From assembly GCF_022965805.1 (NCBI RefSeq), contig NC_133115.1, positions 34,525,321-34,589,320 on the forward strand: a DNA stretch of 64,000 nt. Reading direction: 5' to 3'. Positions within the stretch are counted from its first letter, which is position 1. The number at the start of each line of letters is the position of its first letter. A program made the position numbers and the translations under genes. The DNA comes from Primulina eburnea. Taxonomy: Eukaryota > Streptophyta > Magnoliopsida > Lamiales > Gesneriaceae. Shown one piece after another: positions 41,062 through 53,760 of the stretch. The notes below the pieces were generated by a model, which searched no databases, had not been told where the DNA came from, and worked only from the letters and a program-made list of their open reading frames with translations.

Positions 41062-43268
41062 GTGCTAAGAAGTGATCGTGGAGGTGAATATGAATCACCA
41101 TTTGCTGAGTTTTGTGCTCAACACAGTATTAAACACGAAAGAACTGCACTTATTCTCCTCAGCAAAATGGCATTGCAGAGAGAAAGAATCGCACATTGAA
41201 AGAAATGATGAATGCGTTGCTATTAAGTTCTGGTTTACCACAGAACATGTGGGGGGAAGCTGTTCTAACAGCAAATTACCTTTTAAATAAGGTGCCCCGA
41301 AAGAAGCAAGATAAAAGTCCATATGAGTTATGGAAATGTAGGAGTCCTTCCTACCAATATTTGCGAGTGTGGGGGTGCCTTGCCAAGGTAGCAGTACCTA
41401 CTCCAAAGAAAGTAAAGATAGGACCAAAAACTGTGGATTGCATTTTCATTGGATATGCTCAAAACAGTAGTGCGTATCGTTTTCTTGTATATAAATCTCA
41501 AATACCTGATATTCACAAGAATACGATAATGGAATCAAGAAATGCTTCGTTCTTTGAACACATGTTTCCATGTAAATCTAAGGAAGAACCAAGTTCATCC
41601 AAAAGATTATATGAAACAATTGATGAAGAACAAGAGCTTGATCAAGACATTGAACCTAGACGTAGCAAAAGAGCTAGGACTGAGAAATCATTTGGTCCGG
41701 ATTTCATCACTTTCATGATGGAAAGTGAACCTCAAAGCTTCAAGTAAGCAATTAGTTCATCTGAGGGACCTCTATGGAAAGAGGCTATCAATTCCGAAAT
41801 GGAATCAATTTTACAAAACCATACGTGGGAATTAGTAAATCTTCCTCCGGGAAGCAAACCACTAGGCTGTAAATGAGTTTTCAAAAGGAAAAAGAAATCA
41901 GATGGAACAATAGATAAGTATAAAGTCAGATTGGTAATTAAAGGTTACCATCAACGTGAGGGGTTTGATTACTTTGACACATATTCTCCTGTATCGAGAA
42001 TAACCTCTATCCGTGTGATACTTGCGATTGCCGCCCTGCGGAATCTTGAAGTACATCAAATGGACGTAAATACTGCTTTTCTAAATGGAGATTTAGAAGA
42101 GGAAATTTACATGGAACAACCTGAGGGATTTTTTGCGACCGGTCAAGAAAATAAGGTATGTAAACTGGTGAAGTCTCTGTATGGCTTAAAACAAGCACCA
42201 AAGCAATGGCACGAAAAATTTGATAAAGCCATGATGGAAAGTGGATTTAAATTCAGTGAATGTGACAAATGTGTATACATAAAAAACACTGAAAATGGAT
42301 ATGTCATTTTATGTCTTTACGTAGATGACATACTTATCATTGGTAGTAATGATAAGATGATCAAATCCACTAAGAAGTTATTGAACTCAAGATTTGACAT
42401 GAAAGATTTAGGCTTCGCCGATGTGATCCTTGGAATTAAAATCCATAGAACATCAGAAGGGATAGTCCTAAGTCAGTCACATTATGTTGACAAAATACTT
42501 GAGAAATTCAATAACGATGACTCTGCATTGGCTAGAACCCCGATAGATACCAGTCAACATCTATCAAAGAATCGAGGTAAGTGTATGTCTCAATTAGAAT
42601 ACTCTCGAGTCATTGGAAGTCTGATGTACCTAATGAGTTGTACAAGGCCAGACATAGCCTATGCAGTAAGCAAATTGAGTAGATTCACGAGTAATCCAGG
42701 AGTTGAACACTGGAAAGCAATTATCAGATTGCTAAGATACTTAAGGTACACTCGTGATCATGGGCTGCACTATACAAGATATCCTGCTGTTATTGAAGGA
42801 TACAGTGATGCTAATTGGATATCTGATATGAAAGATTCAAAATCTACAAGTGGATTCGTATTCACTTTAGGAGGTGCAGCAATTGCGTGGAAATCTTCTA
42901 AACAAACTGTAATAGCCAGATCCACAATGGAATCTGAGTTTATAGCTCTTGACAAGTGTGGTGAAGAGGCTGAATGGCTGCGTCACTTCTTAGAAGATGT
43001 TCCAGGATGGGAAAAACCTGTGCCGGCTATATGCATACATTGTGATAGCCAATCTGCGATTGGAAGGGCACAAAATAATATGTATAATGGTAAGTCTAGG
43101 CATATACGTCGTAGACATAATACCATTAGACAACTACTCTCAACTGGAGTTATCTCTGTGGATTATGTAAAGTCAAAGGATAATATAGCGGATCCGCTAA
43201 CCAAAGGGTTAAACAGAGAGTTAGTTGCAAAATCGTCAAGGGGAATGAGGCTCAAGTCTATAAAATAA
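39342..43268 (+). pseudogene. Copia gag-pol polyprotein, broken
   Basis: Retrotransposon polyprotein in several frames. Gag starts at the ATG at 39342. After a frame change near 40005 come a zinc knuckle (CYNCDGMGHKASEC), a protease motif (WIDTGATRHVC), and integrase with its HHCC-type zinc site (LWHGRLGHVN...CETC) and the DDE core region. A second frame change lies near 41149, in the integrase core. Two in-frame stops follow, TAA at 41745-41747 and TGA at 41874-41876, between integrase and reverse transcriptase. The reverse transcriptase part is then open from 41931 with the catalytic YVDD, followed by RNase H (YSDANW...) and the Copia C-terminal ADPLTKGL, ending at 43268. With two frame changes and two stops it cannot make a full polyprotein; such copies can still be mobilised in trans because LTRs are intact. 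Confidence 0.95.
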
Positions 43269-43783
43269 ATTGGTGCGAAGGAAAACCCAACCTACGCTGA
43301 CTGGAGATCCCAAGAACTAGGTTCAATGGGACAACCTAATCGCATTAATTTGGAGAATCACTGTGGGGGTTATCCCTAGTCCATTCCTATTATGAAACAG
43401 TGAATGTTGAGGATAAGCTTACGGCTTTTAATGATTCTGATGAGAAGAATATAGAATCACCTATGTGAGAGAGAAGTGGGGCCGCTTCGAAGGAATTGCA
43501 AGGCTCAATTCTAGACCCTCTCGCAGAACCAGGCGTGTGTTCATGGCCAAAACGAACACAATCATGAGAACTGAATAGTATCAGGGAGAGTCTTGTGTGA
43601 AATATATCTTAATTTACATAAATGGCAGAACAGTTCAAGGACATCATGTCTACTGGTCAGCTAGTAAAGCAAATATATTTCATGAGGGAAGGTTCAAAGG
43701 ATAACACCTACCTATCCTATGCAGGATTCAACTGTAGAACTTTGTCACCGAGATTTATATCAATTTTCATTCATGTGGGGGAT

Positions 43784-44383
43784 TGTTGGAAATTTGAATA
43801 AAAATTATATGTCATGAACGTGGGAGTGCCTTTTGGTTCTCCACATTCTTGAGTTGGTTGTGGCTCATTATTGTGGAATGTCTTTTGACTTTCCACATTC
43901 TTGAGTTACTTGAAAACTTGTGGCTCTTCATATTCTTGAGTTAATGGGAAGATTAATTGAGTTAATTAATCTTGCATGACTCTTGGTATGCTTTTTGGGG
44001 GCTTATAAATAGTGTGCTCATTTCCCCATTTCAAAGTGCATGAAAATCTTTTCTCTTTCAAGTATTCTCTTGCATTTCATATTGTTAGCTTTTCTTTTGG
44101 CCTCCGTTAAATCTCGGTGATAAAGTAAAGGTACGCTTTCAGTTCGTCGTAGTAGTGTCTCGTGCTAAGTCACTGCTGGTTGTTCCGTTGTATCCTGGGA
44201 AACAGACGTCCAAGTTCATCCTCGAAGCACATCCCGGAGGGGACGAATCTGTTTTAAGGACACTGTATTTTCATACAGGCCTCGGTTTGTTTTATTTTAA
44301 GCATTGTGCTACTATTTTGTTCATACTACTAGTTCGTTGGTTTTAGTATACCTTTCTGTTTATTCCATACATTTTGCATAACA
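43784..44383 (+). repeat. 3' LTR of the Copia element
   Basis: Starts TGTTGGAAATTTG and ends GCATAACA. The interval 43269-43783 between the stop codon and this LTR is non-coding. Confidence 0.96.
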
Positions 44384-45633
44384 AACAAAAGCTGGTGTTA
44401 CACTTGGATAGATAGAAAGACTAACTTTCTGTGTTTCCCTTTTTTTCTTGGCAAGAAGAATTCCACGACAATACTACTTTGATGATCAATTCATCTTCTT
44501 GTATAAATCCAGTACTTCAGCTCAGCCAAAAACCTGGTGAGCTGAAACTCTTCGAAATAAGTGAGTAAAAGAGACAATTTTGATCCTTTTTTAAATATAT
44601 TTTGCTTCCAATGTCAACATTTTCTTGAACGACATACAATTTTAACATATAGCCGACAATTGTACAGAGAATACCACGTGTCCTTATCTTCATTAATGCA
44701 ATAAATATTCTTGGACATGAACTAGATTCGAAAGTAAACGACTCTTAAAATTCGTGAGATGATAGATAATAATATGTGAATAATTTGTCTTTTTTTTCTC
44801 ATGACATTGTCACAATGGTTTGACATTGATGCAGTGCACATATGTAGAGTCGGACCTCTATATATAAGTTATTGATGTCCCAATGAATAAAAGCTCAATA
44901 AGGCAAACAAATCAATGAGACCTTGCTTCACTTGCCCTTGCTCTCTCATGTCTCAACTCTCGCGTTAGATGTGGCTCCTTCACGTTTCATGGCTGCAGCA
45001 TCTCTTCCCACTGCTCGCTACTTGTCGGCCGCTCTCGCCTCTCTCTGACTTATGTTCTCTCTAGTAAGGTAAATATTTTCATTATTTAAAAAAAAAATAT
45101 GAGTTTGATTCTTGTTTTAATTTGTATAATTTATGGATTTTGATGAATGTTGAGCTATTTCTATTGTTTTGTACATGTTACTTGAGAATGATTGATTTTG
45201 TTTGAGGTTTTTTAAAATTTTAATACATAATTTAATATGTCGTTGATTAAAATTTTTGAGAATTATTCTATTTTTTAATCACGTATAGGTACAACAAAAT
45301 AAAACTAAAAATGCCTCCTAAATATCGGTTTGAAGCTCGGAAAAGAAAAAAAAATAAAAAAAAGTGACATTAATTCAAAGTCAAGCTGGTGATATTAAGT
45401 ATTAACAAATATTTTAGCAGAAGTAAAAGAAAGAGATGAATTAGTGGATAGTTTTGTCATTTGTGATTGAAGAACAACAAAACCCCATCAAGAGGGCTCA
45501 TTTTTCAATTTTCGCCTCAAAAATCATTCAACACGAGTACGGTTTCTGCACTTATCTAATGTCACATCAGCGCTCTCAATAAATAAATAAAAAAAACCAA
45601 AGTTAAAAAAATCGAAAAATACATAATTAATAT

Positions 45634-45956
45634 TACTACAAGAAAACACTGAATACACAACACTTAAAAGACAACGATATTTTGAAAAACCGTTATCTTT
45701 TACTTTTTAACAACGATTTTAGTGAAAACCGTTGTTAAAAAGCAATTTTTTTATGCAAAGACAAAACATAAAATCGTTGTGAATTATCGTGTTTTTTTTA
45801 CAAACAACGACTTTGTTAAAACTGTAGTTTTATTTTAAAATAGCAAGTAGCAATGATTTTAAACAGAAATCGTCGGTAATAACGACAGCTTTATAAACAG
45901 CGACGGTTTTAAAAAAAACCATGGTAATATTTTAAATATCGACAGTTTACACATTT
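45634..45956. mobile_element. CACTA-like (En/Spm) terminal region, remnant
   Basis: ACTACAAGAAAAC matches the conserved plant CACTA end (CACTACAAGAAAA) except for its first base. It is followed by many short subterminal repeats in both directions, such as AACAACGATTTT and AACCGTTGTT, as CACTA ends have. The opposite terminus was not found, so this is one end of a decayed element. Confidence 0.5.
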
Positions 45957-46157
45957 CTCATCTATCGATTACAGTCAAGACTCATTCCTATTGATACATT
46001 ACTACCACTAATAGATAATTGACAAGTGGAACAAATCCGCATAATTGTTACAACCCAATAACAAACTAATATTCCTCCACAAAAGAATATATCTATCTAT
46101 TAAATTCTCTCGATTCTTCTGATTAATTGGCCTGGATCATTCTTGCAAACTTTATGG
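45957..46157. repeat. Dispersed about 200-bp repeat, copy A
   Basis: From CTCATCTATCGATTACAG to GCAAACTTTATGG; matches copy B at 59328-59526 in the same orientation with scattered substitutions. Family not identified. Confidence 0.85.
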
Positions 46158-46476
46158 TGGTAAAGATTAAACCTTGGTATAACTTAAATTAAACCTTGGT
46201 ATAAAAATTAAACCTTGGTAAAAATTAATTAACCGTCACTATTACCAATTTTTTTTTTACAAAAAAAAACAACATATATACAAGATCAAAATTTTAATTT
46301 TATCATGTTTTTATTGACACTGTAGGGTGTGTCTTGCATTTCATAAATATGATATTGTGGTAGTGATGACCTCCGAAATTGGCTGTAAACATGATCTCAA
46401 CTCACAACTAACTATATTGTACCGTTGATGATTTTATGATTCTTCAAAATCATTTATATATTATTAAAACGCATTC

Positions 46477-46480
<4 letters not shown>

Positions 46481-46541
<61 letters not shown>
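46481..46541. repeat. (TA)n microsatellite
   Basis: An uninterrupted TA run of about 61 bases, 215 bp upstream of the MADS-box start codon. Confidence 0.98.
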
Positions 46542-46543
<2 letters not shown>

Positions 46544-46756
46544 TAACTCTGACATTTTATAACTATTAACTATAGAAATTGTCTTAGTTTAATTTTGACC
46601 CTTGATTTCATAAATTAGAGAGGTGAGAGGAATAAATAGAGAAAGTCAAAATATTTCAACGAAGGAAAGGATTCTGTATTAATTATATATATCGAATATA
46701 TGCTTCTAAAAATAATCACTCGAGATTTTCTTATAAATTCAGTCTTTTGATATTTT

Positions 46757-47566
46757 ATGCTATTTACCATCACTTCCAAGAATATACCGAACATGTTGAT
46801 CGCAAAGGACAACAGCACCACCACGTTGAAGAGGAAGACCACCCAGGGTCGGAAAAAGATTGAAATCAAGAAAATCGAGAACCTGAGCAACCGGCAAGTA
46901 ACCTTCTCCAAGAGGCGGGTGGGACTGTTCAAGAAAGCGAGCGAGCTCTGCATCCTCAGCGGCGCAGAAGTAGCCATTATCGTCCACTCGCTGGGGAAGC
47001 GCGTGTTTGCGTTCGGACATCCCACGCCGGATGCCGTGGTCGACCGCTTCCTGAAAGACATGTCGGAGCCCGGAAGCGGCGGCGAGAGTTGGGAGAACTG
47101 CGCCTCCACAGCAAAGGCACGGGAGTTTAACAAGCATTATATGGATATGTGCAAGGAGCTGGAGGCGGAGAAGAAGCGGAAGGAGTTGATCGAGGCGCAG
47201 AAGAGGACTGCGGAGGGCTATGGGTACAACGTGGGAGGAGGGTTCTGGTGGGACGATCCAGTGGATTCTATGGATGTGGAGGAGTTGGAGCAGTACATGG
47301 CAGCTCTTGGGGAGTTGATTAATAATGTAACGATGAGAGCCAATGATTTGATGCATGCACAGAGTTCCAATTCTCTGTCGGTGCAGCCTTTGCCGATCAC
47401 CACCTTTGCAGGCCTTTCAAGTCTCGACGTGGAGGGGTGCTCGACTTTCGGCGACACCACGTCGATTTTGAACCAGAATCCGGCTACTGGTAGCTTTGAT
47501 TACGGTAACAATAGTAATTGTTGCATGTTACCGAACCTTGGTGATTTTGGACAAGGGATGGGGTGA
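46757..47566 (+). CDS. AGL62-like: Type I MADS-box transcription factor (AGL62-like)
   Basis: Intronless gene of 269 residues from the first ATG; an in-frame ATG at 46793 would give 257 and is equally plausible. The MADS domain (about 29-88) reads GRKKIEIKKIENLSNRQVTF, then SKRRVGLFKKASELC and AEVAIIVHSLGKRVFAFGHP. The last part, with GKRVFAFGHP and a following VVDRFL, is typical of type I M-alpha proteins such as AGL61/AGL62. Those act in central cell and endosperm development. There is no K-box; a charged helical stretch (about 125-150) and a Trp-rich FWWDDPVDS precede a variable C-terminus. The absence of introns and K-box fits type I. GC content is clearly higher than in the surroundings. 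Intact. Confidence 0.93.
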   Translation: MLFTITSKNIPNMLIAKDNSTTTLKRKTTQGRKKIEIKKIENLSNRQVTFSKRRVGLFKKASELCILSGAEVAIIVHSLGKRVFAFGHPTPDAVVDRFLKDMSEPGSGGESWENCASTAKAREFNKHYMDMCKELEAEKKRKELIEAQKRTAEGYGYNVGGGFWWDDPVDSMDVEELEQYMAALGELINNVTMRANDLMHAQSSNSLSVQPLPITTFAGLSSLDVEGCSTFGDTTSILNQNPATGSFDYGNNSNCCMLPNLGDFGQGMG

Positions 47567-48902
47567 ACGCAACAAAGTTTCTGCTCCATTACTCGATATG
47601 AGTTTCAAATTAGTTTATGCTATAATTAATTTCGTTTAGGTACATAACATATTATGAATCTTTCCAGTTAGAGCCTTCGTTTTTATGTGGAAATATTGTT
47701 TAATTATGGGTTTACAGGGTCGACGAGTTTCATAGTTATTATCGAATTTAATGCCACACTTCCTCCAATCAATAGATTAATGCTATCTATCATATGAAAT
47801 TTAAACAAGATTATTTATGTACATAGGAATCCCATAATCTATATTAATTATATGTGGAATTTAATTAGGTTGTTCGTTTGCAATAAAACTTTTGAATCAG
47901 CTGCTCATTTTTTATCGAATTAATTCGAGACTAAGATATAAAGAGTATGATTGATTTATTACCATATTTAAATGTGATTGCGGATAAGTAGTTATTTTTT
48001 ATTTAAGATTGGATTAGAACTAAATTAGGACATAGATTTCTTTGTCGATTACATAGAAGGAAACACTTAATCCAATCTTAAAGTAGTACCTTTTAATTTT
48101 GGAGTATGTCTCACCTACATCTATATTCTTTGTTAATATTTGTCAACTCGTTTATATAATATTTTTGACATAAAAAATATTTATGTCACAAAATTGATTT
48201 GTATATCATAAGATCAGTTTTTGTGTTAATTTTGATGTCCACAAAACTTTTCTTTAATTTATTAATACTTTCACCAAATCAAAAGGTTAAATTCCTTGAT
48301 TAATATGGATTAAAGTTTAGATCCTTAGAATTTTATCAGTGTATTTTTAATATAATTTTTATCAGTATATTTTTAATATATACAATCCCTTGTTTAATAT
48401 ATTTTTCAGTATATTATAAATTTATGGAAAAAAATTAAAACACAAACTATGCAATCAAATTAGATAAAAACTAAACAAAAAACTATTTAAGAATATATTT
48501 ATTTTTATATAAATATCCAATATATAAAAATAATATACTCCAAATATGCGTAATGCATTATTCAAATTAAACACGAGTACAACGCCCATTTTGAGTTGAT
48601 CTTTTTTCTTTGATTTGAATTAAGTTGATATTTTTCTCAGTTTTCAAAATAACCCCAAATATAGCCAATATTGCACAACATGAACTTGAACTTCATTGTC
48701 TCGTATAGGTTATTGTCCAATAAAGTGTGATATCAGCTACAGAAATTGCTCGAGAATACCTGTAAAATCTGCTGTTTCTTTTGATGCCACTTCAGTCAAA
48801 TAAACATCTGCAATGGCAAAGACTTTGCCCCCAACGCCTTTTTCCATGAAGAGATTGATCTGACTCCATCAAGAATCAACTATATGTCAGCATATACACC
48901 AA
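47567..48902. other. Intergenic, AT-rich
   Basis: 3' flank of the MADS gene and AT-rich DNA up to the pseudogene. No features are recognised. Confidence 0.55.
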
Positions 48903-50062
48903 TCATTTTATCCGTCTCAAGTTAAATTTCGCCTTTTGTTCAAGTGCCAACTTGAAGGAACTAGATCAGGGTAGACATTGAAGATTTTGAACAGCTTCAA
49001 CAGCCTTCTTTCTTGCCAAATCTTGTGCCCTTTCAATCCCACCACAGTTCTTAACAATATCAATGGCCTCTTCAAGAGAACCAGTATCGGAAAATTCGGA
49101 TTCGATTATATCCCTCAGTTTTGTTTCTTTCTCCAATGCAAAGATCACGGGTGTTGTCAAATTTCCCTTTACTAAATCACTTCAGCAGGTTTACCTAGTT
49201 GCTCTGCTGATTCAGTAAAGCCTAGTATATCATCCACAACTTGGAACGACAAGCCCAAATTCTTCCCGTATTGATACATCTGCTCAATTGTATCAGCATT
49301 GACTCCACTGAATATGGCAGCTCCTTCCGTGCTAGCAGCAATCAAGGAGGCTGTTTTGTAGCAACTCTTGATTAGATATTCGTCAAGATCAACTTCACAG
49401 TCAACAAACCGGATGCCTGCTTTATTTCACCACTAGCAAAATCTTTAATGACCTGCAACACAATTCATCAAGTGAATTATGAACTTATCTCATGAGTTCA
49501 CAAAAGCATATCAATTAGGGCAGTCTGGCCTCCCATTTGGGTCTGTCTGCCTTGTTATCATAGATAATCATAATAATTTTTTCTTTATATTTGCCTAAAA
49601 AACTCCGACTTCAAGAGATAAAAATTCATAAAAGTGGAATAGTATTCAGTACACCTGGCTGATAAGCTTCAAGATTTTCAAGGTGGTTCAAGTACCATGA
49701 CGATTGTGCAAACATGAAATCTCCAGCCAACACAGCTATTCTTGTACCGTAAAGTTGATGGGCGGTTTTTCTCCCTGCACAGGAATCAGCAAATCGGAAG
49801 CATTCAAAGAACTTGGAATAATTCAGTGACCAGTGTTATACTACAGAATGTAAATGAAATATATCTACTGAAGCAATGCATAGAGATGGTCAGTGATTTA
49901 ATGAAGGGATATGCCACAATTTTCTCAAGGAGTTGAGCTTAGCAAGCTAACCTCTCCGCAGGTCACTTTCGTCTAATACATCGTCATGTATCAAACTTGC
50001 GGCGTGGATCATTTCAATAATTTCTGCCAATCTTCTATGTTCTTTGGTGAGATCCTTGATTC
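48903..50062 (-). pseudogene. SPS: Solanesyl/polyprenyl diphosphate synthase pseudogene
   Basis: Decayed trans-prenyltransferase gene; the live family makes the long prenyl tail of plastoquinone or ubiquinone. Three coding blocks remain on the minus strand. About 50060-49954 holds the first Asp-rich motif ([14 protein letters not shown]). About 49779-49686 holds [20 protein letters not shown]. About 49452-48903 holds [33 protein letters not shown] and the C-terminal region. Defects: a one-base frame change near 49410, another near 49183, a TGA stop at 48966-48968 just before the family's usual end, and loss of the last Asp of the second DDxxD motif (DDILG, codon 49220-49222). The N-terminal exons were not found. 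A functional SPS must lie elsewhere in the genome. Confidence 0.88.
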
Positions 50063-51468
50063 ATCAATGGTAAGCTATAAGCGTGTGGACTTTAGTTTTG
50101 CCATAAATTGGATGCCAAATTCTGCTTACTTCATACCAGCAATCCATGCTGGTTCATGAAGGCAAACCCCAACCTCTACGTATAAGAATGACAAACAAGA
50201 GGGGATCAAACATTAACTCTGAGATATATTTCTATGCAAAGGAAAACATTAAACTGAAAGTTATAATCCAGAAAGAATAATACGAGAATTCTATGAACAA
50301 TTTCCTCAAGTCACAAATATCCACATTCCAAAACAAATAATCACATATGTAGATCAAATATATACCAGTAAAATCCATCTTTTAACAGTAATACCAAGGT
50401 TAACCACCTCGAAGAAGAACATTGACGAACTAGTATCTGTAGGAAGAGCAATCAAACTTCTCCGACCACATTTTACGTTGTAAAAATTACTTTGGGATGT
50501 TTTGACTACCTAATTATTACAGTCTTATACCTCTCAAGGGGATATCCGGTAGCAAGTAATATACACTGGTATTGCCCCATACATGAAACGATAAAGCACG
50601 TTCACCGTTAGTTGGTTCCGGTACATTTTGTGCCAATTTAAGAATGCGAAATATAAGTGGAACAAGAAATGCCACACATATATGAAGTTCTGATATTTTG
50701 CAGCACACAAAGGGCACCAAATTTTCTCCTTAATTTTATAAAAATACTTAAATACCTGAACAGAATTATCAGAAGTGGTGCGCGCGGGACAGTGATGTTT
50801 TAAGACACATTTTTTTTAATGAAACTAGGAATGTTCACGTGCGATGCACGTGGATGACTAATATTAAAAATATAATCACGATATTAAATAATGTTTAAAA
50901 TCGTTTAAATAACATATTGTTTGTGAGCTTTTGTGAATCTAAATAATCAAAACACAATAGATATATAAATTATATCATGACTATAAATCATATATATTCA
51001 TTTATTCACATGACATTTTTCAATATTATAATGACAATTTTCTCAAATTAACAAATATATTTTTCATTCAAATATAATTAACAATGGAAAAATAATAAAA
51101 ATAAAAATAAAAGAATAGTTAATTTACCGAAACCAAAACCACAATATACTCAAATTGAATACACTTAGACAAACGATTGTCAAATGAAATTCTCTTATTT
51201 AACTAAATTGTCATAATATTATTAAAATAAAATCACTAATCTTGTTATTAAGTTAAATATCAATTGTGATTTTGCTAATTTTTAATTTTGTTTACTTTCT
51301 CTGTTTGTTTTTAGAATACATATTATATATAGTTAATTTTATATCAGAATAGATCATTTGTAAATCAATAATGATTTTAATAATTTTATGTGAAAGAAAA
51401 TTTTAAAATAATATCATTCAAATATATATGTATATATAGTAAAACACATATATAAATAAAATAACATA

Positions 51469-51634
51469 AAAAATTTATGAGACGATCTTACGAGTCAATT
51501 TTTTGAGGCAAAAATCCTAATTGAGTTATTAATAAAAAAATATTACTTTTTATGCCAAAGTATTATTATTTTAAATATGACAAAGTCAATCTGTCTCACG
51601 AATAATTTTTCTTGAGACCGTCTCACAAGAGACC
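51469..51634. repeat. GAGACGG repeat, copy 9
   Basis: Left end ATGAGACGATCTTACGAG, core AAAATATTACTTTTTATGCC, right end TTGAGACCGTCTCACAAGAG. Confidence 0.75.
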
Positions 51635-53103
51635 AATTAATAAAAAATACGTAGTACTCAGTTAAAAATATCATATATAAAAATTTTATATCTAACAAAT
51701 GCTAATAAAGTATCACTATAATTCATATTTATTATAAGGATTATCTTGGTTAAAAAATTATAAGGATTATTTCATAAATATAAAGAAATTTCCATTATTT
51801 TTAATTTCTCATTAATTTATCTTTATATGAATAAAGTTGAAATAAATCAAACTAATCAAATTAAATTACAAATAAAACATTAGAAAAATTTTCAAAAGTG
51901 CATATAGAATCTACATACTCTCAGTGTATAATTTTTTTTTGTGGAAAATTACCATGAAAAAAGATATTTACTGACATGTTTTAATCACACTTGTAGAAAA
52001 GCATAAGCTTGATATATATACTGATACAATTATTTAATATCACAATGTAAGAAATTAAAAATAAAAATATAGTATCATATTAAAGTACTTTTGTAATATT
52101 TATCTTATTTAAGGTCAAATATTGTTATAAATTATTCAATAAAAGTATAATGAGATTGAAGTTGAAAATGAGAATAAATTTCTTTCATTATTTAGTTGAG
52201 GAGAGTTCAAAATGGCTATCAAAATAAATCATTAGAAACTAATATAATTTATATCAGAACCGCAAAAATTGTTTAAGAAAAAAATGGATTCAAAACACTT
52301 ACCATTGATTAATTAAACTAATTAAATCAAGGAAACCAACGTAAAGTTAAATAACTAAGTAAAAAAACTCATAGAAGGAGAAAAATAGATAATCACTAAA
52401 ATAAAATAAAACCTTAAAAGATCCAATGCATTAAAAAAATTAATGTAATAAAAATCAAATAAATATAGACTAATATATAGTTTAGATTAGGGGAGCTCAA
52501 AATAACCAACAATAAATCCTGAAAAATCGATATGTAAACTTCAAATTTTGTGACAAGTTTCAAATATATTTTACTATTTAATTAATAATTAACCAAACTC
52601 TGAAAAAAAAAACAAAAAGAAGCCACGTAGAATAACAAGGAGGGAAAAGTTAGGAATAAATTCAATGTATTAAATGAATAATATTGCTCATATATATAAT
52701 TCGGAAGAGAAGAGCACAAAATTACTATCAAAATAAATCTTTCCAGACTACTATAATCTCATAATTTTGTGAAAATAATAGATATATTATATAAATTAAT
52801 CAAACCGTAAAAAAAAATTAAGAAAAAGAAACGGAAACAAAAACGAACCATCGATAAATCAAATTAATTAAATCAAAAAAACCAACATAACAATTAAATA
52901 ATTAAGTAAAAAATAAAATTAGATAATCACTAAAATAAAATGAAACCCCAAAAAATACAATATATTAAATAAATTGATGTAATAAAAATAAAATAAATAT
53001 ATACTAATATATAGTTGAGATGAGGGGAGTGATATATTTATAATAACCATAGAAATAAATCCTTAGAGACATAGATGTAATTTTTAAATTTTGTGAAAAT
53101 TGA

Positions 53104-53760
53104 CAAATATATTTTACTAATTCATAATTGGAAGTATTATATTTTTATGTGTAGATTAATTAATCGGGAAGTAGGAATAAATTCAATGTATTCAATGAAT
53201 ATTAAGACACACACGCACACATATATAAGAAATTACAAGTTAACCCATATAAAAAAACAACTTGTTAGGCTAAATAAATAAATAGAGAAGGACAAACATG
53301 GAAATTCATGATTGAAGTAGGAATAAATTCAATGCATTTAATGAATAGTAACAAATATATTTTACTAATTCATAATTGGAAGTATTATATTTTTATGTAA
53401 GTAGATTAATTAATCGGGAAGTAGGAATAAATTCAATGTATTCAATGAATATTAAGACACACACACATATATAAGAAATTACAAGTTAACCCATATAAAA
53501 AAACAACTTGTTAAGCTAAATAAATAAATAGAGAAGGACAAACATGGAAATTCATGATTGAAGTAGGAATAAATTCAATGCATTTAATGAATAGTAATCA
53601 TCATATTTTAATAATTAGTTAATTAAGATAAAAGAAGTAAATTACAAGTTAACCCATACAAAAAAACTACTTGCTAAGCTAAATAAATAAATAGAGAAGG
53701 ACAAACATGGAAATTCACAATTGGAAGTGGTATATTTATATGTAAGTAGATTAAACATTC
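53104..53760. repeat. Degenerate 248-bp tandem repeat
   Basis: Unit starts (CAAATATATTTTACTAATTC) occur at 53104 and 53352, with nearly identical sequence through AGTAGGAATAAATTCAATG and GAGAAGGACAAACATGGAAA. A partial third unit follows at about 53,600-53,760. The copies differ in a CACA-rich stretch. Confidence 0.88.

Larger units (their letters stand above)
38706..44383 (+). mobile_element. Full-length Ty1/Copia LTR retrotransposon
   Basis: A 5,678-bp element with LTRs of 598 bp (38706-39303) and 600 bp (43784-44383), flanked by AACAA on both sides (38701-38705 and 44384-44388). The LTRs differ by only about seven substitutions plus small indels at the start, so the insertion is young. 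Each LTR has a TATA-like CTTATAAATAG (about 38922 and 44000). A G-rich tract, TGTGGGGGAT, precedes the 3' LTR. The order protease, integrase, reverse transcriptase, RNase H in the internal region defines Copia. Unusually, the bases after the 5' LTR (ATCTTAAAACAGATT) do not resemble the usual initiator-tRNA-Met primer site. Confidence 0.97.
44389..46756. other. Intergenic between Copia element and MADS gene; transposon debris
   Basis: Contains a CACTA-like terminal region (45634 onward), half of a dispersed 200-bp repeat pair, a TAAACCTTGGTA mini-repeat (about 46162-46222) and an (AT)n tract. A short open stretch near 45311 (ATGCCTCCTAAATATCGG...) loosely resembles the start of hAT-type zinc-finger genes but breaks almost at once. 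Confidence 0.5.

Noticed and set aside
45311..45480. hAT-type zinc-finger gene start
   Set aside because: Only a short MPPKYR...RKRKK-like beginning, then stops; too little to support a call.
46615..47460. Minus-strand ORFs of 80-198 residues over the MADS gene
   Set aside because: Antisense shadows of a GC-rich coding exon; the plus strand carries the clear MADS domain.
50060..50230. Additional upstream SPS exon (reading CLHEPAWIAGMK)
   Set aside because: Does not match the residues expected before the first Asp-rich motif of SPS; no family recognised.
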